A DNA stretch of 64,000 bases from Diploptera punctata (lineage: Eukaryota > Arthropoda > Insecta > Blattodea > Blaberidae): the NCBI GenBank assembly GCA_030220185.1, contig JASPKZ010004202.1, positions 2,112,001 to 2,176,000 on the forward strand, written 5' to 3'. Positions within the stretch are counted from its first letter, which is position 1. Every line of letters begins with the position of its first letter. The notes under the pieces were generated by a model. The model was not told the origin of the DNA. It saw only the letters and a list, made by a program, of their open reading frames with translations, and ran no database searches. Positions 35,116-46,007 of the stretch are shown here, in pieces. The translations under genes and the position numbers were made by a program.

Positions 35116-35394
35116 CTAAAACTTGTATGTTTGCTTAATGTCTGTAACATCGTTTTATCGAAAGAAATTTATCTTACATAGCGCGGTTCCCTGTAGATCT
35201 GAGAGTTGTTCCACTATTCGCCACCTGCGGTCTGTTCCCACAGGACTTGTAATTCAAAAGGGATCCTGCAATTTGACAGCATCTTCTTTTTAAAATACGT
35301 TTCTTTACAAAATTAGCATTTTCCTGAGTTTTTTTTTGTGTGACATGAATGGCATTTAATGTTTATACTAATCTTCTTCTTCTTCTTCTTCTAC

Positions 35395-35690
35395 TACTTC
35401 ATGAAATCAGGCCTTTTGACCTGTTTTCACATCAAGTGGGATTTAATGAATCTTCCCATCTAGTAAATGGCGTCCAGCACTTCTATGTCCTATTGGTTTG
35501 TACTTTAATAACAGCTGGGGGATTCTATCTGTAGGAATTATTTTAACATGTTCATACCAGTTGTTTCTCATATTGTTGACTCTTTCTTAAATTAAAAATA
35601 TTGAATTTTTTTAATATCTTCATCTCTTTTTCTGTCCAAAATTGTCACACCTGCTACTGAACGTAAGAACTTGTTTTTACTAATAATTTA
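35395..35690 (-). mobile_element. LINE-C 3' end
   Basis: Same 3' end as 1041-1470 (CATGAAATCAGGCCTTTTGA); coding decayed, VAGVTILDRKRDEDI-like on the minus strand. Confidence 0.75.
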
Positions 35691-35709
35691 TTTATTTATA
35701 CAAATGCAG

Positions 35710-36035
35710 GTCCAACGCTATGGTCTCGAGGTAGCGTGCTGCCTTGTCACGCAGCGGGCCCAGGTTCGATCCCCGGTCGGTAATGTTTTTCTGGGTGAGG
35801 TTTTTACCGGGGATTTTCCTCACCTCTAAGACAAATGTCAGGAAAGCTTTAAGGCCCAAACGGTCCCCGAAATCATATGGCCATCATCATCATCATCGTC
35901 ATCATCCTTCACTGGTGTGGAAAGCAACGGGAAGCTAGCACACCTACAATTCCCTAGTAAAGCTGCAAAGCATAGTATGGAAATGCTATGATTGCAGTGA
36001 AAGACCTGCCCTCGGGTAGAATTACTATGGATGGA
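35710..36035 (+). mobile_element. SINE-A copy with target duplication
   Basis: Target duplication TACAAATGCAG at 35699-35709 and 36036-36046. Head GTCCAACGCTATGGTCTCGA, box B GGTTCGATCCCC, 3' end ACTATGGATGG. Confidence 0.92.
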
Positions 36036-36284
36036 TACAAATGCAGGTGATTTGACAAAAGTCAGTGTCCATATTTATGAGTAAACAACTGACTGATAAC
36101 AGTAAAATAAAACATAGGCCTAATAGCAAAACAGAAAGTTTGGCTCTTGCTTCCCAGTATCTGTCCTTCAGCATAGCAGAGTGAAGTGCCTGACACTGTA
36201 GCAGGTGGTTTCTGTGGAGCACAGTGGGCAATGAGGACTTCCGTCTTCAGACAAATAAGTTATAACGTTGATTCAGAAAAGGAT

Positions 36285-36362
36285 TACCCATGCCGGATAG
36301 GTCAAAGACGATAAGCCAGACGCTACCATGAACCTACAGGTTCGATAGAGTCATTAAGTTAA
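36285..36362 (+). mobile_element. LINE-A internal-deletion derivative (2), minimal
   Basis: 5' part GGATTACCCATGCCGGATAG ... GATAAGCCAGACG is joined to 3' end ACCATGAACCTACAGGTTCG at ~36324. Under 80 bp remain, from both extremes of the element. Bases 36047-36284 have nothing recognised. Confidence 0.65.
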
Positions 36363-36482
36363 TTAGTTATAGGCATAATAATTCATTCATTTCGAGAATT
36401 TTCCTCATCATTGAGGGGTTTCTCCAACCAATCTTAGCAATTGACATGAATTAAAAAAATATAGATATATAAATGGAAAGGG

Positions 36483-36785
36483 GGGCACGCCGTAGCGTAG
36501 TGGTTAAGGCACTGAGCTACAAGCCAGAGGGTCGAGGGTTCAAGTCCCGTTGGGGTCAGGATTTTTAAACTGACCCAAACCCTCTGGCGGCACTATGGCC
36601 CTGGGGTCGACTCAGCCTCTAACGGAAATGAGTACCAGACGCTTGTTCTGGGGGTAAAGGCGGCCGTCACGCAGGGCTGACAACCCGGCTGACATAAAGT
36701 GTCGATTGTCTAGAAAAAGTGGGAACCTTAACCTCCTACTACCCCAAGGGCCTCCTGAGGCCTGTTGTGGGATCACTTTACTTTT
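36483..36785 (+). mobile_element. SINE-B copy with target duplication
   Basis: Target duplication ATATAAATGGA flanks it (about 36467-36477 and 36786-36796). Full head and body; 3' end GGGATCACTTTACTTTT. Confidence 0.88.
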
Positions 36786-37302
36786 ATATAAATGGAATTT
36801 ATTGCCTTTTTTTCAGAAGAAAGAAAAGACATATGCATTTACATTGCACACGGGCCTTCTTGGCCGTACGTGCATTATTTTTCCATGAGTAAAAAAATAA
36901 AACTAACCATAATATAAACAAATACCTACAAATACACCTGTATCAAAAACAATAACAGGCTACATATAAGTAAAATCTATGTCTACACTACATCACAATA
37001 ATACATATCTGCACTCATCCATGAAAAGACAATGTGTATAAATAAATAATAAAAAAAAGTTCCATTCCGTACATTAATATTAAAAAAAATGCTAGAAAAC
37101 AAATTAGAAAAAAAACACACACACACCCACACATATACACACGCGCACGCTCATACCCCCCTCCCCGTCCCTGAAGACATCAAATGCACTATCAGACTAT
37201 TCAACTTATCAGACCTACTTATTATATAATATAATTAAAGATCGAAAACAAAAACCATATATAATATAGGCCTATTCTTTATATTATTACTATTATGTTT
37301 AA

Positions 37303-37523
37303 CCCTTAAATTCATAATGTATCCTTTTGGAAACATCGGTTGGTTTAAATTAATTTAATATTTTACATGAATCAGAAGAAAATGAACAAAAGAAGCTACT
37401 TACATGTGTATCAATTTATACAATATACATAATAATAACAGTTATGCAAGATTTCGTTTTCACTGCGGTCCGCCACATTCAAATATCTAACAGAAGAAAT
37501 TTGTGTTTTGCCAATTTAAGGGG
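37303..37523 (+). mobile_element. piggyBac-type MITE
   Basis: TTAA at 37299-37302, then CCCTTAAATTCATAATGTAT ... CCAATTTAAGGGG. The right TTAA is mutated to GTAA. 36800-37300 is AT-rich, with a CA-rich patch (37110-37145). Confidence 0.8.
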
Positions 37524-37645
37524 TAAAATAATGAAAACAATCTATAATAAATAAGATGCAAGTTTTATGAGGTAGGCCTATGATACAACACTCACCTGAT
37601 AATGTTACTTCCTATTGTAATTTTATAATAAACTATGTCTAACAT

Positions 37646-37650
37646 ATACA

Positions 37651-37705
<55 letters not shown>
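37646..37705 (+). repeat. ATT microsatellite
   Basis: (ATT)n of ~60 bp next to the LINE-B copy's 3' end; probably grown from its tail. Confidence 0.9.
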
Positions 37706-37707
<2 letters not shown>

Positions 37708-38278
37708 TCCGGTATCATGACAGCTGTCGCCGTCTTCCGGAAACCAAACGCCATTCCTCTCTGTTCATCCATTGATCTTCCTCCAATCTTCTGATATTCA
37801 TAGCTGCTTGTACCCCTTCTATCCAAGTTTTTTTCGGTCTTCCTCTCTTTCTCCTTTCCATTGTGATCCATTCCATAACAATTTTAGGTAATCTTTGCTC
37901 TGGCATTCTTTTGACATGGCCATACCACTGTAAACTTTTCTTTTCTATGATGTCCGGCTCCTCTTGTACACCCATAATTTCCCTTATTTCTTTATTTCGT
38001 ATTCTATCCATTCCAGATTTTCCAGCTGATCTTCTTAAAACATCCATTTCTGTACTTAAAATTCTTTTCATTTCCCTGGTAGGAATTTGCCAGACTTCAG
38101 CACCATATGTTAAAATGCTCTGAATTATGGTTTGATATATTTGTAATTTTCTATTTTTTGTAATATTTTTGCTCCATCAAACAGAGTTTAAAGCATTTAT
38201 TGCTTGTTTTGTTTGTGCGATTCTATTTTTAATTTCCACCGTGTTATCGCCTGAATGGTCTAATTTTGTTCCTAAATA
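37706..38278 (-). mobile_element. LINE-B copy
   Basis: Minus strand: MKRILSTEMDVLRRSAGKSG, IMGVQEEPDIIEKKSLQWYG, ERRKRGRPKKTWIEGVQAAM, ending GRRRQLS. It extends upstream as far as NTVEIKNRIAQTKQ-like. Confidence 0.88.
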
Positions 38279-38280
38279 AG

Positions 38281-38378
<98 letters not shown>
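38279..38378 (+). repeat. ATT microsatellite
   Basis: Uninterrupted (ATT)n of ~100 bp between LINE-B and SINE-A. Confidence 0.95.
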
Positions 38379-38730
38379 GTCCAGCGCTGTGGTCTCGAGG
38401 TAGCGTGCTGCCTTGTCACGCTGCAGGCCCGGGTTCGATCCCCGGTCGGGGCAGTTTTTCTGGGTGAGGTTTTTATCGGGGTTTTTCCTCACCTGTAAGA
38501 CAAATGTCAGGAAAACTTTAAGGTCCAAACGGTCCCCGAAATCATATGGCCATCATCCTTATCATTATCATCCTTACCATTATCATTATCATCATCATCC
38601 TTCACCAGTGTGGAAAGCAACGGGAAGCTACCACACCTACACAATTCCCTAGTAAAGCTGCAAGCATTGCATGAAAGTGCTATGATTGCAGTGAAGGACC
38701 TGCCTTCGGGTAGAATTACTATGGATGGAT
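38379..38730 (+). mobile_element. SINE-A copy
   Basis: Head GTCCAGCGCTGTGGTCTCGA, box B GGTTCGATCCCC, internal TTATCATTATCATC run, end ACTATGGATGGATTATTATT. Inserted within the ATT repeat. Confidence 0.88.
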
Positions 38731-38794
38731 TATTATTATTAATATTAATTATTACATCTAGAATATTGTCATGGTTATATGATGTAAGCGCGTA

Positions 38795-39000
38795 AACTTT
38801 CCATATGTTCATATCCTGAGCTAATGTTTTTCATTTATCCTCTGTATAATTTACCTGACTCAATCATCGTTAATGTTATTCTCTCACCTCATTCCTGGTC
38901 TACCTACTGGCTGCTTCCCTCTGCTTTTCCTACAAGAAGTTTCAATGCCCCTGTTTTCACTCTCCTGCCCATCCCAATCTACGAGACTTAAATGCTTTTG
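38795..39000 (-). mobile_element. LINE-A 3' part, diverged
   Basis: Antisense LINE-A: TCATTCCTGGTCTACCTACT and TACAAGAAGTTTCAATGCCC; ends at ~39000. Confidence 0.65.
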
Positions 39001-39189
39001 TAAGTGTTAATGTTGCGAATTCAGTTAAGGTTTCAAAAAATGAATTCAGTTATTTTGAAAAATCTATTCGCAGGTCTAAATAATAAAAAAAACACCCCCT
39101 CGGATTATCTTAATTTTTTTTTTGGTATCCAAAAAAATTATGATAAAAAACTTAAGTGTAAAGCGTTATTATTTATAAATGTGAATTAA

Positions 39190-39380
39190 GCCTAGGCCTA
39201 TTAGCTCACCTGTTTGCTGTGTGAGGAAGCCCGCCACAGGCCTATCCAGGCAACTGTTGTCTGTTTCCATCAGGAGCACCACTGGCTTGGAGAGAACACG
39301 CCTACTGGCCAATAGCAAGCAGACCCGCCCCTCCAAGTGTCAAATCAATCCCTTGCACATTTATACACATATTTGCATCT
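39190..39380. other. GC-richer unique patch, possible promoter
   Basis: Contains CCAATAG, GACCCGCCCCTCC and GCCCGCCAC within 150 bp, unlike the surrounding AT-rich DNA. No repeat match inside the window, no coding signal. Promoter status is a guess. 39400-39665 is AT-rich, empty. Confidence 0.2.
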
Positions 39381-39667
39381 TTGTATTAAAGCCCTTACAT
39401 CTGAAATGGCGTCCATTAATTAAGCCTAATTCTCGTAATTTGATGTATACATTTTTTTTCCTGAGGAAATGGAATATTCCCCAATTTTAATCCTTGCTCC
39501 ATATTTAAAAATCAGATAGAGCCTAAAGGAATCCTAGATTTTTGGTATTAATACTTTTACTAAAATTCCATTTAGAAACTTAAATTTTGATACTCTCTAA
39601 TTGGAAACTTGTTAACAAATTAATTTCGTTACGCTCATTTAATCACTGATGTCGGGCTGGCGCCTAG

Positions 39668-39896
39668 ATGAGATATCTATAGGGTAACTAAGGTATTACT
39701 GGATGGGAAACGGTCGGTAAATTTTTCACAGAGCCCTTTTCATTCAGGCTTGTGGTTCTTTTACGAGCCTGAAAATATTCAGAACTTGTTCCTTCGATTT
39801 TTCCATCCTAAAAATCCATCGAACACGGTCGGGTTTGAACCCGCGACCCCCAGAACCAGAGGCAAGGAACATAACTACTAGCCCACCGAGGTCGAA
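39668..39896 (-). mobile_element. SINE-C copy
   Basis: Antisense; TTTTACGAGCCTGAAAATAT, TCGGGTTTGAACCCGCGACC, AGCCCACCGAGGTCG head at right. Confidence 0.8.
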
Positions 39897-40129
39897 TTCA
39901 TGAACATTTTTTACTCCTTATAGACAAAATTTTGAAATAAATAGTATATGGCAATACATAGGTATAGCCTGGATTCCTCTGCAACATTTCCGACTTCTGT
40001 GCATCGCGGGGTAATAGTAATTCAGGCGAACTTGCAACAATTTTTTTTTTATTGTCGCCTATTTCTCCCTTGAAAATAACCGCATTTTAGCGGGTTTGGG
40101 TTCCTGTATTCTGCAATATTGTTGGTGTT

Positions 40130-40275
40130 TATATCTCTATCTATCTTCGGTTTTTACACCTCCAAAGCCTACGATCTTGGGCATCTTCAATGCTTAGCCC
40201 TCTTGCTTGCATTAATGTCTTCATGTTTTCCTTCCATGATAACTTTGGTCTCCCTCTTTTCTGGACACTTTCTTA
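40130..40275 (-). mobile_element. LINE 3' fragment
   Basis: Minus strand encodes KRGRPKLSWKENMKTLMQ-like and EDAQDRRLWR-like residues. Bases 39900-40130 and 40276-40880 hold nothing recognised. Confidence 0.5.
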
Positions 40276-40869
40276 TTTAGAACCATTGTTGTTGATTTCC
40301 TTTAGAATTTTAATTTTTTTACAGTATATATATTTCCCTTCCGCATTTTTAAAGTCTTGAAGATTTATTTAAATCTTACGTTAAAACTTGCGCTGGTTCT
40401 TCCTATATAACATTTATTGCACTATTTACACGATCATTTTTTTTTACTCTTTTGTTGTTAAAATATTTTTCAATGTTATTTTTATTTAAAATAAAAAATG
40501 AATCTACGTCGCATCCAAAGAAAATAATACTAAACATTAGTCTTATAAAAAATAACTCTTGCATATTCAGTCAAAAAATCAATGCAACTCCCCCTCTTTT
40601 ATATTCAGTATTAAAACTGCACACGTGGATGTGAGGCCAACTTGCTGATGTTACGTCAAGAATGTCACGCAATATAGTTTGGAATATTTTATTGTAAGGT
40701 TATTCTTATGGTTCTATAAAAAAACTTCAACTCGGTCCGACACAGGACTGGATCGAGGCTGAGATGCGATAAAGCCCTTTACATTGAAGGTCTGTGACTT
40801 ATAAGGATGCCAGCCGACTATACCTGAGAGATGAAATTCAATTAAACAAAATTATTTGATAGGATACAC

Positions 40870-41135
40870 GTTCAGAAATTAAAGACAAATGCCAAATTCA
40901 AGACATAACCAAATTTATTATAGACAAACGAAAATATTGGAAAGATCGAATTGAAACAATGGAAGACAACAGACTTGCAAAAAAAGAGCAGTGGACGGGA
41001 GAAGAGCAAGAGGAAGACCAGCCAAGAGATGGATGAACAGTGGCTCCACATCCAATAGGCTACGTCTTCTTCCGAGGAGTGATTTAGGATGAAAATCCTA
41101 TAAATAAAAAATAATAATAATAATAAGAAAAAATG
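40870..41135 (+). mobile_element. LINE 3' end, further family
   Basis: Reads KCQIQDITKFIIDKRKYWKD, RIETMEDNRLAK then GRRARGRPAKRW-like in a shifted frame; ends in an AAT run (41111-41126). Confidence 0.65.
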
Positions 41136-41139
41136 AATG

Positions 41140-41284
41140 AGATGATTGTAAAGAAATAGTGGAGTAAAATTTGTGGCAGGGGAAAACGGGAGAAACCTCG
41201 TGAAAAACCTGCCCAGAATCCGTTTCTTCCACCACGAAAGAGAAGTTGGGACTCTAGCGGCGAGAGACAAGCGTCTGACCTCTT
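41140..41284 (-). mobile_element. SINE-D fragment
   Basis: GGGGAAAACGGGAGAAACCT ... GAGACAAGCGTCTGACC, antisense of the SINE also at 58035-58278. Bases 41285-41767 have nothing recognised. Confidence 0.7.
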
Positions 41285-41780
41285 GCACACATCCCCATTT
41301 TTGTAAGAAAACTAAAGTAATTTGCAATTGAAATCTATAATTAGTTAGCATTCATCTTGCTCTCTAAAATATGGAAGTATGATTATTTTTTCTGAACTTT
41401 ACGAGTTTGAAACTTTTCAATAGATGGAGATGTTAACAATTGTAACAAATGAAAAGTGTCTTGGATTAGTATTGAATAAGAATTAGTTGTTGAAGTTGCC
41501 GATAGGAGCGGTTGCCTAGGAACAACATTGTTTACACTTCTCCATGACAGCGATTTGAGTAAACAATGTCGTGCAACTTCAGTGCCAATCAGGTACGTGA
41601 CAATTCTTAAATGTCTCGCAATGTCCTCTTCATCACGTTTCTAACATTTACATTCTCCCTACATTATCATTGTTTGAGTAAAACTGCCTGTGCCATTTAT
41701 TGTTAGTAGTTTTTTTGAGCTTGTTGTATGTCATTTTGTACGCAAGGTAGTTAGAAATTTACTTTGTACATGATACTTGT

Positions 41781-42119
41781 ACAGAGTGAACCCTTGATAG
41801 AGGTCCACTCCAGGGAGTAAGCGCCCCTGCCCTTTTGTGAGCTCCAGGTCCCATTCGCCCAGTGGGTAGTACCTGGGTAGGGCCCCGCCCACAGGGTTAC
41901 GTGGGGAGAAGAGAAGTCCCCAAAGCCGTAGTGAAGGCAACTTCTCTAGGAGACGAACACTCCGAAATTCCAGTTCCCTGCCCTCCAGGAAGAGGGGTTT
42001 GGCTAGAGGCTGGTAACCTCTACTAGTAAAAAATAACTTACTCATAAACTTCAGCAGAAAGAGATGGGCTGAAGTCGGAACGGGTCAACAGACCTAATCC
42101 ATGAATGCAGATGATGATG
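41781..42119 (+). mobile_element. Non-autonomous retroposon with 13-bp target duplication
   Basis: Target duplication ACATGATACTTGT at 41768-41780 and 42120-42132. GC-rich 5' body, then a LINE-like 3' end GTCGGAACGGGTCAACAGAC...GATGATGATG similar to LINE-D/E ends. Probably a deletion derivative of a LINE that keeps only the 5' UTR and 3' end. Confidence 0.8.
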
Positions 42120-42531
42120 ACATGATACTTGTCACGATGTTATGCACATATGATATTTCGTCTTCTGCTGTCCTTAAGCATTTCATTTGAGGGAAAGGTA
42201 ACTAAAAAAAAGTTGGAACTTACAATATAATTTGTTGTGTTATCAGTTGATATTAGTGTAGGCCTCAGAACGCATTTTCGATTCTAGCTGTTGTCAAACA
42301 CCGCCTTCACTAGACTGTCTGATACACATAAATTAGATACCCGATCCCCTGAGCACACAGTGTCCTTTATATCCCTCCTCTTCACACTACCTATTATTCG
42401 AAAATCTCTTACAATTTCTCTTGCTAGAACATGGAATTCCCTTTCATCCTTTGTCAGAGACTGAAAACTTTACCATCTTTCAGAAACAAATTGAAAATAA
42501 AATTATTAACAGAAACAACTCGCTAATATTA

Positions 42532-42630
42532 CTTACTTACTTCCTCACTGGCACTATCGAACCCGTAGGTTCATGGCGCGCGGACATAAACTCTCCATAC
42601 ATCCCTATCCTGAGCTAATGCTTTCCAATC
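42532..42630 (-). mobile_element. LINE-A 99-bp end with target duplication
   Basis: CTTACTTAC tail, then CCTCACTGGCACTATCGAAC ... CTAATGCTTTCCAATC. Target duplication AACTCGCTAATATTA / AACTCACTAATATTA (42517-42531, 42631-42645), one mismatch. Confidence 0.9.
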
Positions 42631-42914
42631 AACTCACTAATATTACTTTTTAATAATTAATAATTTGTTTTTTACATTATTTAATAAACATAGTTTTAAG
42701 AATTGTCAATATATTTACCTAATGCCTTGTATAATAAGCGATAGATTAATTCATTATAGTTTATTACTTTCTTTGTATTTTTTTTCTTTTCTTTTTATGT
42801 ATATAGATTCAAGCTGTTATTCCTTTCTGTATTCATTCTATCATTAATTTAATTTTAATTGTATTTTATTTTATTATTAGACATTATTTTCATTATTATT
42901 CAATTTGACAGACT

Positions 42915-43656
42915 ATTTAACTCATGCCCCAAATGGGAGTCAATGGCCAATCACGTTTCAATGATTTCTGTTTTACAACCAATCAGAATCGTGTTTCACG
43001 AAATATTTATCAGTGTTATAATTACCATATTAAAGAAAGCTCCTCCTTTTTAATATTCTGAACAGGTCTGACCATTATTTTGCAGTGACTGAACCCGTAA
43101 GAAATACGGCTACCAGATTGTATATATAGTGCATGAATGTCAACACATGCCGCATGCGGGAGTTAATATAAAAACATTTGTAGCAATTTATTATACCACC
43201 AAAAATAGAAACCACTGTTTGCACTTTCTTAAATGTATTTTTTTCCAGGTAACAATCCAGAAAAATATAATTGTCATTTTTACATCTTACATCAGAAATG
43301 AATTAATATACAGTTTGATGTTTCATTTTTTCTTCACTAGAGAGCATTCTTACAATATTGCGTTCCTTTGGCAATAAATAGTATGATCTGGTTGCAGTGA
43401 TAAACAAAAGAAGCAGATGAAGCGTACCTATAGTTTCTCATTTGTTTTCAAACATCGCCGTTTACATTAAATATATAAATATTTTAAAATAACTATAGTT
43501 AAATAATGATTTGTGAGTATACAGCTTAATTTTATTCGTTAAATAGTCCTAACAAATGCCGCTCTTGATTTCCAAATTCTCTAGATAAATTCACTCCTCA
43601 CTTCGTGAGTCGTGAATTTATCGATAATTTGGAAATCACTCGTGGCATTACTTATG
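42915..43656 (-). mobile_element. Element X, copy 1 (Helitron-like or unclassified)
   Basis: ~742 bp inserted in LINE-J exactly where the uninserted copy at ~393-402 reads GACAGATAATT. Minus-strand ends: TCATAAGTAATGCCACG ... GGGCATGAGTTAAATAG. Near the TC end a large hairpin pairs GTGATTTCCAAATTATCGAT... with its complement. No ORF of note. A reverse copy is at 62432-63182. Confidence 0.8.
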
Positions 43657-43959
43657 ATAATTAATTGTTTAGTATGACTATTATTGTAATTTTTTGTATT
43701 TATATGTAACATATGTTTGTCCTGGTGAGTGGAAGAGAAGGCCACATGGCCTTAACTCCGCCAGGCTAAATAAATCTACTCTAAATTATTTTTTATTCAT
43801 TTATTTATTTGTTTATTTTTTGAGTGATCGTAATTCGAGCAGCTTCATTCGGATGGGAAAGTAAATTCACCGATCCCTTATTATCGTGATATGTAGTTTT
43901 TTTAAATAAACCTAAGATATAAAAAAAGTCCACAAATATTTTTTAATTGACAGATTAAA

Positions 43960-44290
43960 AAAATAACAGTGAGCTATATGATCTTTATAGGAAGCCGGAT
44001 ATAATAAGAACAGATAAGTCTCGTAGACTGTGATAGGCAGGACATGTTGCACGAATGGGGAATGAAAGACGTGCATGAAAGCTTCTTATAGGAAACCCAG
44101 AGGGAAAACACCCAGTTGGTAGACCAAGAATGAGGTGGGAGAACAACATTAACCATGATTTGAGCGAAGTAGATTATACAGGGGATGATTGGAAAGCATT
44201 AGCGCAGGATAGCGATGAATGTAGAGCTTATGTTCGCTCAGCCATGAACCTACGGGTTCGATAGGGCCAGTGAGTTAGTTAGGTGTTTTT
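43960..44290 (+). mobile_element. LINE-A 3' end
   Basis: Antisense neighbours none; plus strand reads IRTDKSRRL, GRPRMRWENNINHDLSEVDY, GDDWKALAQDSDECRAYVRS, end CTACGGGTTCGATAGGGCCA. Confidence 0.8.
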
Positions 44291-44657
44291 ATGAAAGTTA
44301 CAGGAATATTCAACCACCGGTTTTCAAATAACTTACCCTTTCCCTATTTAAATGTTAAATATACATATATAGTGTAGACCTAATATAAAGGAGCTGTTAA
44401 TATGTTATTTCCAACACGCGGAGACCAAGCCGTGAAGAGGGTCTGCTACAGCGAGTACATTTCTTGTTGTTTCTGAGCGCGCATGTCTCTTCTCCTTCGT
44501 AAAACCTGAGTGTTTAGGAATGATCTAATTTGCAGTCTCGTACATGTGTAGGCCTACTGGTGCTTTTAACATATGAATGAAGTCGCCCTTGAAACTCTCA
44601 ATTATTTATTATAAATATAGACAATGCAAATATAAAGGTTGGAAATGTGAACAATTA

Positions 44658-44660
<3 letters not shown>

Positions 44661-44709
<49 letters not shown>
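44661..44709 (+). repeat. AT microsatellite
   Basis: (AT)n of ~48 bp abutting the next SINE. Bases 44295-44660 hold nothing recognised. Confidence 0.95.
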
Positions 44710-44713
<4 letters not shown>

Positions 44714-45038
44714 CATCCATCCATAGTCATTCTGCCCGAAGGTAGGTCCTTCTCTGCAATCATAGCATTTTCATGCAATGCTTGCAGCTTTACTAGGGAA
44801 TTTTAGGTGTGGTAGCTTCCTGTTGCTTTCCACGCCGGTGAAGGATGATAATGATAAGGATGATGAAGGTGATGATGGCCATATGATTTCGGGGACCGTT
44901 TGGGCCTTAAAGTTTTCCTGACATTTCTTACAGGTGAGGAAAAACCCCGATAAAAACCTCACGCAGAAAAACTGCCGGGGATTGAACCCGGTCCCGCTGC
45001 ATGACAAGGCAGCACGCTACCTCGAGACCACAGCGGTG
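44710..45038 (-). mobile_element. SINE-A copy
   Basis: Antisense: ATCCATCCATCCATAGTCAT ... GGGGATTGAACCCGGTCCCG ... CGAGACCACAGCGGTG. Followed by CA/TA/TG repeats. Confidence 0.9.

Positions 45039-45099
<61 letters not shown>
45039..45099 (+). repeat. (CA)n(TA)n(TG)n palindromic microsatellite
   Basis: CACACA..., TATATA..., TGTGTG... in series, so the CA and TG runs are complementary and could extrude as a hairpin. Confidence 0.92.
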
Positions 45100-45395
45100 A
45101 TACTACCAAAGCCTGTCTATGCATGGGAAATTGAAAGAAGGAGCAGAAAATGAGGACCAAGAACAAGCTGGAAGAAAAACATTAAACATTAAATGAGAAA
45201 ATGTGATGTAACAGATGAAGATACAGAGGACAGAGAACGATGGAGAACTTTAATTAAGGGGAATTTGTGAATGTTTGTTGCAAACTGATAGTCTATAGTC
45301 CGTTATGTATTTGTTAAAATTGATGTTAATTACTATGATTGGTTGGAGAAAACCCTCAATGATGAGGAAAATTCTCAAAATGAATGAATATATAA
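45100..45395 (+). mobile_element. LINE-H 3' end
   Basis: Reads LKEGAENEDQEQAGRKTLNI-like in the shifted frame, TDEDTEDRERWRTLIKGNL stop, and end GGTTGGAGAAAACCCTCAAT...GAATGAAT. The better copy is at 54.57-55.03 kb. Confidence 0.7.
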
Positions 45396-45610
45396 CTTTT
45401 TTTTTTTTTCAATGTGAGCGGAAGTTGAAGGCAATTTTTGAATCGCATGATTGCTTGTTGATCGTTTTCATTTCTTTGCTGCATGTTCCCTAGAATCAGA
45501 TCGTAATTTCCTTCTTGTTTTCCAGCTTCCGCCACATTTTCTATGTCAGAATTTCCAAATTCGCGTATTTTAAACCGATTTCGTGACAGTTTTCTTGCAA
45601 CATGCATCAA
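45396..45610 (-). other. Open frame of unknown origin next to an A-run
   Basis: Minus strand reads MHVARKLSRNRFKIREFGNS, DIENVAEAGKQEGNYDLILG, NMQQRNENDQQAIMRFKNCL, then directly an A-run. No domain recognised. It could be a truncated retrocopy or chance. Confidence 0.3.
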
Positions 45611-45724
45611 CTTAGACGTGTTGCAACACTAACGGTGATCAATGTAACCAACTCGATAGCAACAAAAAATAATCAATTTGAAATATAACCATTGCAATGA
45701 CTTCTGAATAAAAAATACTTCATA

Positions 45725-45976
45725 ATAATTGAATGAGTCATTTCGAAAAGGGATCATCTACAGCTGATCAAATTTTACAGGAGAGGGAAAAGAAACTGAT
45801 TCAACTTGTTCAGAATAAAGCATTGAATCTAAAATTGCTACTGAATAAAGTCAGAAAGTGGTAAAGGAATAATGCACACGCGAAAGTAGGTACGGCATGT
45901 AAATATGGAATAATGAAAAAAATGACTTTCAGAAAATAGTAGATTATCCCTTTTCAAAATGATTCATTCAATTATT
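45725..45976. mobile_element. Small TIR element (MITE)
   Basis: 252 bp with ~30-bp inverted ends AATAATTGAATGAGTCATTT and complement (AATGATTCATTCAATTATT). No clear target duplication; internal sequence non-coding. Confidence 0.7.
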
Positions 45977-46007
45977 TTTTCTCTTGTGGCGTCTTATTAT
46001 TACATAA

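Larger units (their letters stand above)
42283..43785 (+). mobile_element. LINE-J copy with two insertions
   Basis: Coding end 42295-42480 (LSDTHKLDTRSPEHTV-like, LARTWNSLSSFVRD-like), UTR 42646-42914 and 43657-43700, terminal box ~43715-43770. The inserts are LINE-A (42532-42630) and element X (42915-43656). Confidence 0.85.

Noticed and set aside
37646..38378. CRISPR-like periodic array
   Set aside because: Pure ATT microsatellites around a LINE-B copy and a SINE; no spacers, and the organism is a eukaryote.
40872..41351. 159-residue minus-strand open frame
   Set aside because: Antisense of a LINE 3' end joined to SINE-D; composition-driven.
41731..42045. 104-residue minus-strand protein
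   Set aside because: It is the antisense of a GC-rich retroposon bounded by a target duplication; absence of stops follows from base composition.
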